NCBI RefSeq assembly: GCF_963259705.1
Contig: NC_081849.1
Coordinates: 63,345,910-63,409,909, forward strand
DNA length: 64,000 nt
Direction of reading: 5' to 3'
DNA from: Myotis daubentonii
Lineage: Eukaryota; Chordata; Mammalia; Chiroptera; Vespertilionidae
The notes under the pieces were generated by a model. That model saw only the letters and a program-made list of their open reading frames with translations. It made no database searches and had not been told where the DNA came from. The position numbers and the translations under genes were made by a program. Below are positions 55,919 to 64,000 of this stretch, piece after piece (the first letter of the stretch is position 1; each line of letters opens with the position of its first letter).

Positions 55919-58704
55919 AGAGGCACCTGCTCAGACACCCACAGAGGCACGTACCGGGGCCCATGCTCCTGGACTCCCTCCCGTTGGCAGTGGGCATCTG
56001 CTTGTTCCCTCGAGGGGGGAGGCCAGATCTCAGCTGACGGCTCTCTGAGTAGATCTTTGCGAGAAAGCCTGCAGGTACTGAGAGCCCAGCACGCCTTGAC
56101 CCTTTCCCCCGCTCAACCTGCACAGCCTGCAGGTGGGCGCCTCTGAGGGCCTGGAGCCAGGCCACTCCCCAGGGCGCTGCGTTCAGGCTGGGCCGGCAGA
56201 GACCACCAGCCGCTCAGCGCATCCCTGCCGCTGGGCCCAAGGCTCTTGTTGCACACTCATTTGCTTGCAAGTATCTCTGGTGATTCTGTAAGTTTCTCCC
56301 TTTCATTCCACATTGGTTTCCCACCATTTTTATGAGAAGGAATTTATTGGTGCTTTAAAAAAATGTAAAAATGTCTTTGTGCCTAAATCTTTCATCAACT
56401 GGCTCCTCTGCAGTGTCTGTTCTCTATCTTGGTTTTTGTTTTCCTTTTCTGAATTCAGTGCATCTGCGCCCAACTAAATGGAACAGAGTGCGGATGGGGC
56501 GGGGCAGCCAGGCCCTGGGGCAGCCGTGCTGAGGCGCTGCCCTTGCTAAGGTCCTCTTGCTGAGGTCTATAACTCACTCAGCCGCTTGGCAAGGCTCTTC
56601 CCCCAGGCAGCACACCCCCTGTCTCTCTCCGAATAATACACACAGCACGCGTAGAGCCATCTTTTACGCACACAGCCAGCACCTTCGGACCGCAGTTCAG
56701 CTGCTACGTACACAGATGCCCTGGAGGGGCCAAAGGGATGTGCGTGCTCCAGGTCTGAGCTGTCCGCAGGCACCTGGCGCCTCTCGAACTGGCCCCCAGG
56801 GTGCCTTCTCTGTCCGCCCCCATCGTGGGAAAGGGAACCTGCACCTCTGGATCAGGACACATGGTGGGTGCTGTGGGGGAGTCTGCAATGCCACGTCCAC
56901 TTCCCCACTCCCCCAGGTAGACCTGGCAACAATGTCAGAGAGAGGGTGGGGGGTGCAGCCTCTGCCCAGGCCCACACAGACTTCACAGGCACTCACTGAA
57001 GACTCCTGGGAAGAAATGCGTAGATAGGCTTGCGATTAGTTAGACAAAGGGAGGGAAACTGCCTCCCATAGGGCTGAGTGGGCAGCAGCTGTTTGCAGAA
57101 TGACTCAGACCGCGGTTTTGACTATGTAGAGAGGCAACCCCTATAATATGCATGAGAAGGACAGGAACCGTTCTCTCTGTTCATCAAGATTATCAGGGGG
57201 TGTTTCTTTTCCTCTTCACCACTTTCTGCTTCTACTTTCTCTATAATAGGCATTTTCACTTTATCACCTGAAAAAGGATACTAAGTCATTTTTTCAAAAA
57301 TCTGCTATACACTTCTTCGCAGAGTGACAACTCTGGATAAGACAGGTATATGTGCCTGTGTGTGTGCATTCTCATATAGATACATGCACCATGCACATAT
57401 GTAAATAAATGTGTATTCCTTCATGTGTCTATGACTGTAGATGACTGCATGTGTATGTGTATACATATGTATGTATGTACAGTCATACACAGTCACATAC
57501 TTATGCTATATAATGATTAACTTCAATGACCCACCAATGCAGAAACTTGACCTGTTGGTAAAGCAATAGAAGTAAGTGGCTTTCAGGAGGTCAACAGCAA
57601 CAAAAAAGACAGTCAGCCGTTTGCGGTGACAGGGTCTGTCTGCATTCTCTGGGGTTAAGTGACTTTACAGAATCACCCATTTGCTCTCCGTGAAGATGGT
57701 GTCTTGGCCGAATCAAATGGGGAAGGCTCTGCCTGGAGCAGAAGTCCTGTCAACCATGGGGACAGTGATCTCAGTTGGTATCTGTGCCCAGGGATCTCTC
57801 TTCTCTTCCTCCTTCCGAGTGAGATTGCACTTCACAGTGGGAACAGGGCAGTGGGATGCTTTGTCTTGGGGCTGTGCAAGCCCAGTGTCAGGTACAGAAT
57901 ACCTGTGAGCTCCGCTGCCATGGCTACCCCCCACCCACCTAGTCCCCTGGTCACCAACCACCATGCCCTCTAACAGGCACCCCTGGTGCTGTGTGGACCC
58001 TGAGGATCCCCTGTGGGAAGAGCCTTTGGGACATCTGGGCCAGCAGCCCCCAGCACTCACCCTGCACACCTGAGCGCTCCCAGAACTGGCCCTCAGTGCC
58101 TGTGCCTGTCATCCAGGACGTGCAGAGGAGGGGCCCGTAGGAAATGGAGGGCTTCACTGTGCATGGCCTAACCCTCAACGACATACAAGGTCAGGCCCCA
58201 GAGGAAAAAGGGAAGGGATGCCCAGCCAAGTGCCTGAATTTCCCCTGCATCCCTGTGGAGGTCTTAAATGTGATGCCACGCTGGGTATCTTCTCTGAGGG
58301 AATAGCGTTCTCCCTAAATCACATGCGAAACAGTCATTCTGAATATTTTCTTTAGAGAACTTTCTCTTTTTTTCTGGTTTGTCCCTTAAGACATCATTGA
58401 TATGTGTGTGTGTGTGGTGTTAATAGAAAGAGTTGTTAACTCCAATAACTCATTGGCAGGAGGGAGGCTTCTAGTAGGTGCTGGGTGATATTGGAAGACT
58501 TTTAGCTCATCTATCTGTTCAATCATTTATTTATTCATTCAAATCATATAGACTCAAAGATTGATTGTAAAGATATTCATAATGGGCTTAGAAATCCAAG
58601 CTGTTATAGTAAAAAAAAAATATGTCTACTTTCTGCTATATAAAGTAACTATATAGCTTTTGTTACTAGCACAATAATTCATTATAAGTATTTCAATTTT
58701 GAAA
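55919..58704. other. Unique sequence, partly GC-rich, no gene called
   Basis: A GC-rich section (55920-56250 and 56460-57000) has frames on both strands (56557-57027 plus, 156 codons; 56697-56996 minus), none with a family signal. Another overlapping set lies at 57659-58184. Simple repeats near 57350-57490 (TG/ATGT) and 58399-58416 (TG) are the only recognisable structures. A non-coding transcript cannot be excluded. Confidence 0.35.
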
Positions 58705-58716
58705 ATTAAGTACTGG

Positions 58717-58927
58717 CTCTGCCGGTGTTGCTTAGTGGTTGAGCATCAACCTATGAACCAAGAGGTCACGGTTTGATTCCCAGTCAGGGCACAAGCTCAG
58801 GCTGTGGGCTCCATCCACAGTGGGGGGAAGGCATGCAGGAGGCAGCCGGTGGATGTCTCTCATCAATGTTTCTATCTCTCTATCCCACTCCCTTCTTCTC
58901 TCTCTGAAAAAGAAAATCAATTAAAAC
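58717..58927 (+). mobile_element. Ves SINE, full length
   Basis: Head CTCTGCCGGTGTTGCTTAGTGGTTGAG, box B-like GGTTTGATTCCC, usual centre and an A-rich end. Flanks ATTAAGTACTGG (58705-58716) and ATTAAGTATTGG (58928-58939) agree at 11 of 12 bases. Confidence 0.95.
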
Positions 58928-58939
58928 ATTAAGTATTGG

Positions 58940-60400
58940 ACTCTCAGGCCAAAATGTCAATCAGAGCAGGGCCAATGAAAAATTTCAGTCTTGTCAGGAC
59001 TCTCACTAGTAAGAAAGAGTAATCCAGTTCCATGTATCTTACAGCAACGAAGGAGTCCACTGGTCCCCATAATTGGGAAGTCCAGGGTTTTAGATTCAAA
59101 ACGTCAGGTCTGCTGGGTCCAGGATGAACATATAAGTTCTCTCTCCCCCCCTCCCCCTCTCTAGATGGAAAGATAATATAGACAGCTCAAAAACCGTATC
59201 TTTACAGCTATATTGTACCAAATTGACGAGACATGCTCGCTCTCTCCATATATCAAATCTCAAGAAAGATGGCCATTTCAAAGCCAATCACCCTGGCTGG
59301 GAATAGAGGACTGGGACTGGCCCATCATGGTGGCGGGTCCCCTTCTGCATGTGGGGTCTGTGGAGTGCTGCTGGGGTGGCTGCCGTGGCCCAGGACTCTG
59401 GTTGGGTGGGATGCCACTCTGGGGTGTGTAGACAGACCAGGATCCCATGGAAAGGGGGAAACATGATTCCCTAAAGGAAAGTAAGGTACGCTTATCGGGA
59501 AGGTATACCAGATGGACAAATAATTTTTTAAAGCATCCCTATAAAATGTACCTGAAACGGAAGGATCCTGTTGAAAATAATTTCAGGAAACTAAAATTGA
59601 GGACAGAGAAACAACTGAGATGATTTAACCGTGTTGACTGGAATATTACCAAGGACACACGTGGGCTCAGGAGAGTTTGCTCCAGAAAATACCTGTACAG
59701 TGAAGATCCCAGAATGATCATTTCCTGATTTAAATGTTTGTTTTCATAGACGAGAGTCTAAACATCCTCAGAGTCAAAACAGCCTTTGCTGGAATGGAGG
59801 CATTTCCCCCCAAAGCCGTCCAGATTTCATTAAGATGGGCTTTCCTCCTATGGGCTCTGTCCTGGAGGGGCAGCTGGGCTCGTCACATGCCGGTCACCAG
59901 CGGGCACCTTTCCCTTTGGGGCTCTCCCCGGAGGCCAGCGAGAAGCGGGGACTTCACAGAGTATTCCAAAGGCTCTTCCAGGTCACAGGGCTCCGAAGGG
60001 GGTGTCTGTCACCAGTTCTCGGCTGTCGTGCTTTGCACAGTTTTATGACTTCTAATCTAGTTCCATCAGTTCTCCTGTTTTATGACTGCGGACCATAAGA
60101 TAAATCGGGTCCTCTCTCTGCTCTGTCTCGGTCGGTGTCACAGGTTAGAGGACTCTCTGCTGGTCTGTAAACACCACAGCCTCTTCCACAAGCCCAGGGC
60201 CTCTCCCCCTCTGTCACCTCCCCAGCACAGCTCCTGCAGGCAGAACACTGAGTTCCATAGCCTCCCCGGGCCAGGCTAAGCTGATGCATTCGAAATGGGC
60301 TTAGCAAAGCTCTCCCCCAGAGACCCCAGCACGGCTCTGGGACAAGGCCACTCCTTCTGAGCCATTTCCTCTTCAGTCTAAAAGTCCATCAGCCATGTGG
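58940..60400. other. Unique sequence
   Basis: No gene or transposon recognised. Overlapping frames at 59213-59519 and 59734-60307 have no domain. Confidence 0.35.
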
Positions 60401-60679
60401 CTTGGGACAAGTCTCCTCACCTCTCTGGGCGCATCTATGAAGAGAGCAGACTGTCCTCGGAGGTGTCTGTGGCCCTTCCCTTTCTAACAGCCCATGATGC
60501 TGATCTGCCTGGATGCTGCACCCACCGCCAAGACATCGGGGAGTCCACTACAACCCCAACTCTCTCCGGCGTATGTCAGATAGCAGCCAGCCCCAGCCTC
60601 AGCCCCAGCGGCTACGTCTGCCACGGCAGGAGCAAAAGCAAGGACAGACAGGGGGACAGGCACCCGCCACATGCAGATT

Positions 60680-61400
60680 GAAATGGGTGAGGTGAAGTCA
60701 GGAGCATCCTTAATGATGTGGCCATTTCTTTCGCCTTCTCCCCTCCGGGATTAAAGCTTGTGTGCTGACTGTTGAAAAATCAGTCATTAACAGCCAGGAA
60801 ATGACTTCCCCATCCATCAGAACACTGCTCAGCCATGCTTTAGCTTTCCCCCTCTCCCTGCGTAATTATTCTCATCCACCACTGATTACAGTTTATAATA
60901 GCCATAATTCTCTCCGAATCAATCATGACTTTACTCTACCACAGGCTCACCGGTAGAAACATGAGGGAATGCAGATACCCGCGGCTGGGTTTTATTTTTT
61001 AGAAATTGCCTGCTTTCGTCTGGATCTCATTTAATCATCTGTATGTTCAAAGAAAAGCTAAGATTTTAATTCAAAGGCATTTTTTTTCCCTACGTGCCCT
61101 TATCTTCCCTTCTTATTTTTTTTAAAAAGGAAATGATGGCTGGTTAAATTAAGCTAATATTGTGCAAGATCTGCCAGTGATGTTGTTCCGAGTGATTGGT
61201 GGGGGACTTAAGGGGGGTTCTCGTCATGAGCCCATGTGCTTCTTTGGCATCTACCTACCTGAATGTTGCTCAGGCTGCCATCCTGTGTGATTTCCTGGAA
61301 GGTTCAAGAATTGTTATTTCCCTTCACGGACCGATTAAAGCAAAAATTCCTATTGAAGTTTTTTCTTATACATTCTGGCAATCAGCCATTCACACCTTAG
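60680..61400. other. Repeat-poor AT-rich block, candidate enhancer-like DNA
   Basis: No transposon recognised for about 700 bases. Homeodomain-like cores are dense (GCGTAATTATTCTC, TAATAGCCATAATTC, TTTTAATTCAAAGG, AAATTAAGCTAATATTG) near 60860-61170, with further motifs such as CCTTATCTTCCC and CTGATTACAG. The composition resembles deeply conserved developmental enhancers; this is inference from motif density and lack of repeats. Confidence 0.3.
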
Positions 61401-61404
61401 TAAG

Positions 61405-61560
61405 AGTTTAAGGCACTTCACTTTTATTCAGTATTTACTGCACTTATGATGCTCACTATTCTGTGCCAGTGCTTTGGTGAGTTAAAAAGGATGAATGTGA
61501 TCCAGTCCTTGCATCCTGGAGCTCACCTGGTACCTGGAAATGGAAGGAAGATAGACATGC
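61405..61560 (-). mobile_element. Possible L2/MIR end fragment
   Basis: CAGTATTTACTGCACTTATGATG and CAGTCCTTGCATCCTGGAGCTCAC resemble an L2 end read in reverse. Weak. Confidence 0.4.
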
Positions 61561-62610
61561 AAATAACTATCCCAGCATTCATCACATGTAGCTTGGGTTC
61601 CTAGGGTACACAGTGCAGCAGGAGAAGGAGGAGACGAGGCCATTTCTGAACCAGGAATCTTGGGATTCCTAAAGGAAATGTGATTGAGCTGAACCGTAGA
61701 GGAGGGGAAGGGGACTTGAACAAGAAGTCCTTCAGTAGGAATCACTCCCAGAGGCCTGGTGGGGAAGGGAGGGAAAGGAAGACCCAGGCCTGGGGCAGGG
61801 TGGAAGCTGGAGGGCTGGAGCCCCGGGGCAGCTGCAGCACCAGGCAACCCCCAGGAGAGGACCAGGCCCGTCTTCACAGGCAGTTCTAGAAATGCTCGCT
61901 GAGCTGGCATTGACAGACACGCGGACAGGGCAGAACCACATCACTCGGAACCTGTTACTGGGAATGCGACCACATGGCTAATGGGGTTTGAGGCCTCCTA
62001 GTTATAATGATGAGAGGAGGGATTTCACAATATTGGACCCCAACCAAAGAAGAGTGGTCTTTTCAAACCCAAACAAAACCAGGTTGAAGTAAGGCTCTCA
62101 CAGAAGACGTTTAATTTTTTTTTTTTTTTTAATGTTAGCAGAGTCTTTTGGAAGCACTGGATTAACAACAGCAAACGTTCTTCGACCTGTTTACACAAAG
62201 GAAGGCTTATGCCCGTGGTGAGAATGGGGCTCACCTCGAGCTCACTCCTCCTCCCTGGTGCACGCTTGCTTTAGTGGGAACTACGAACTCCCATGAGGCT
62301 CCTTTCACCCTCGTTTGCCATCCTCGCTGTGGATGAGACATTAAATAATTTATGCAGCACAACCCCGGGGTCTGCAGTCGGGGGAAAATGTTCCAGGTAG
62401 CTGCTAATCTGGAAGTTATTTTCTTTCCCCAAACAACCAGGGTGGTCCATATCAGTGGTTTCCAGCTTTTTTATTTCATGAGTCAGTAAAATTAATTTTA
62501 AAAAATCTGGGTGGTAATAGGGGGTGTGAGGGGGGCATTGGTTTGCCTGCTTTTTATTTTGCCAAGTCAAGGCATAAAAAATAACCACTCACATCTACTC
62601 TCTTCATTGT
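61561..62610. other. Unique sequence
   Basis: No gene or transposon recognised; a T-run at 62117-62130 is the only simple feature. Confidence 0.35.

Positions 62611-62668
<58 letters not shown>
62611..62668. repeat. (CA)n microsatellite
   Basis: About 29 uninterrupted CA units. Confidence 0.98.
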
Positions 62669-62671
<3 letters not shown>

Positions 62672-63240
62672 CGATGCCAAAAACAAGCACACCGTAATCT
62701 CAGAATAGAGGATAGTTCTTTCAATTAAAAGCTTTATTTTATTTATTTATTTTTTTTAAATCTCACTTCACTGTCCTTTTCTCACATTGCAAAAGAATGC
62801 TGAGACATTTTTCGAAGGAGATGGCCGCCGCGGAGTCCTGGCCTGTGCAAGCCCTCTCTGACTGCAGAGGATGAGCGCTCAGAAGCGAGTCCCGAGGTCA
62901 CCTCTCAGGACACGGATTGCAGGCGGTGGCAGGAGCCCCTCGCCCTCCAGCACTGCCCGGGCTCATCGGGAGGCAGGTCAGGAGGCTGATCAGGAGGCAG
63001 AGCAGGAGGCAGTCCCAGCTCAAGCTCAGGTGGCGTTTGACAGCAGCAGGAGACGGAGGCCAAGAACTCGGTCTTTTCAGGGACTATATCCGCGTGTTAT
63101 GGGCCTTTAGGCACATAAGACAGCCAAGTACACAAAACTAGGATGAAGTTTTAAAAGCCTGGAATAGAACCTGGCTAGAAACATGTCTGTTTTACCTCTC
63201 TTTTGGCTAAGGTTTTCATTAATCCCGAGTGGGGGCAGAG
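62669..63240. other. GC-rich patch with short GGAGGCAG repeats
   Basis: From 62860 to 63080 the composition is GC-rich with CpGs and five to six short imperfect repeats (CAGGAGGCAG, CAGGAGGCTGAT). A small frame 62871-63110 (79 codons) runs through the repeats, but no family resemblance is visible. No gene is called. Confidence 0.35.
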
Positions 63241-63259
63241 GGAAGGGAAGGATTGATGG

Positions 63260-63570
63260 TTAATAATAACTGAAATACCTACTCTGAGCCTACTCTGTAT
63301 GATGGATATACAGGGGTGGGCAAAAGTAGGTCTACAGTTGTCTGTGCAAAACAGAGTTTATTCTTGTACTATTATTTATTAATTATTGTATTATTTCTTG
63401 TATAACAGCTGTAAACCTACTTTTGCCCACCTCTCTATATACTGAATAGCTACTATGTTCTATGCCAAGATCTCTATCTAGACTGTATCATTTAATCCTC
63501 AAGGCAAGTTTATGAAATAGGTATTCCAAACACTTGTATTTAGTTGGAGAAAACAAGTCTAAGAGAGGTC
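63260..63570 (-). mobile_element. MIR/L2-like SINE, reverse, split by mariner
   Basis: CTGAAATACCTACTCTGAGCC on the left and ATGTTCTATGCCAAG, CATTTAATCCTCAAGGCAAG, and GAGAAAACAAGTCTAAGAGAGG on the right read as a MIR in reverse. The mariner at 63309-63440 separates the pieces. Confidence 0.65.
63309..63440 (+). mobile_element. Mariner-type MITE
   Basis: Ends CAGGGGTGGGCAAAAGTAGG and CTACTTTTGCCCACCTCTC are inverted repeats with TATA on both sides, consistent with TA target use. The interior AACAGAGTTTATTCTTGTAC is shared in reverse with the copy at 25.2 kb. Confidence 0.88.
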
Positions 63571-64000
63571 AAGTTCTTTGATGTCAAAATGACCAGTGTG
63601 CCCAGAGTCTATCCTGCCCACCTAAGCAGCCTGCCCACTAGGGTTTGGGTACACTACAGGCCCCAAACCATTTTTCTTCTCTCACACAGCTGCCCCTGGA
63701 AGAAGATTTAATAAACTAATTCTTACTGAAATGTCAATGACTAACATAGTCTACTTAGTTCTTTCCAAGTATGTCCCATTAAAACAGGCTGACATTTACT
63801 TAATCCAAAAGACTAGGGCTGTAAGGTGAAATTTCAGGCATGAGTAGCAGGCAAAGGGGTATACCTAAGCTAGAGCAGGCTTCCTCGGCCCCCTCGGGTA
63901 GCTGGCCATCTGTTTGTCATTTAAAGAACAAATAATGCTATCAGCAAACAAGTCTTTGAACATGTGAAAGCATGTATTAAAAAATCAGCCATCCAAATAA
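63571..64000. other. Unique sequence to the window end
   Basis: No gene or transposon recognised. Confidence 0.4.

Noticed and set aside
56557..57027. 156-codon plus-strand frame
   Set aside because: GC-rich stretch with a minus-strand frame over the same bases; no recognisable family.
62871..63110. 79-codon Arg/Ser/Glu-rich frame
   Set aside because: Runs through short GGAGGCAG repeats; composition explains the frame and there is no homology signal.

Overview
This window is intergenic or intronic DNA from a bat, very probably a vespertilionid. I found no convincing protein-coding exon, RNA gene or CRISPR array. The assignment rests on the repeats: tRNA-derived Ves SINEs, three HeliBat helitrons (5' TC(C/T)TATATA, 3' terminal hairpin followed by CTAG, A|T insertion sites), two SPIN-type hAT elements, several short non-autonomous hAT (nhAT) families and a small mariner MITE, over the usual mammalian MIR, L2, L1M, MER5 and MLT1 background. 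HeliBat and SPIN together are known from vespertilionid bats. All family names come from memory of consensus sequences, without a database search.

Layout. 1-15 kb: old MIR, L2 and L1M fragments, two Ves SINEs (1.2 and 5.1 kb), a HeliBat inside an L2 tail (3.9-4.2 kb) and a SPIN inside another L2 tail (9.7 kb). 15-25 kb: a Ves with a long tetranucleotide tail (15.4-15.7 kb), a repeat-poor stretch (15.9-16.6 kb), and the 3' end of a processed SLCO (OATP transporter) pseudogene (17.3-17.8 kb) just beside an nhAT. 25-32 kb: a mariner MITE, an MLT1 LTR, a Ves, and a three-level nest at 29.4-30.6 kb (L1M > HeliBat > nhAT). 32-44 kb: repeat-poor blocks that look like conserved non-coding sequence (33.1-35.1 and 42.3-43.3 kb), an L1 ORF2 fragment, and a solo class II ERV LTR with a perfect 6-bp target duplication (37.8-38.5 kb). 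44-52 kb: a Ves, an nhAT, a 5'-inverted (twin-primed) L1 of 1.4 kb, another nhAT, a SPIN with a perfect 8-bp duplication, and two Ves SINEs with perfect 16- and 18-bp duplications. 52-64 kb: long L2 fragments, a diverged duplicated segment (53.1 and 55.1 kb) whose second copy is split by a HeliBat, an internally duplicated nhAT, a repeat-poor block at 60.4-61.4 kb and a mariner MITE inside a MIR/L2.

The window is best read as a record of successive insertion waves: MIR/L2 and L1M first, then MER5/MLT1, then the bat-specific DNA transposons, with Ves and L1 retrotransposition alongside. The boundaries are often exact because target duplications survive. No coherent new gene system is visible. 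The most notable points are the shared CTAG/TA-centred hAT target sites, the nest at 30 kb, the SLCO pseudogene, and the repeat-poor blocks as possible regulatory DNA.
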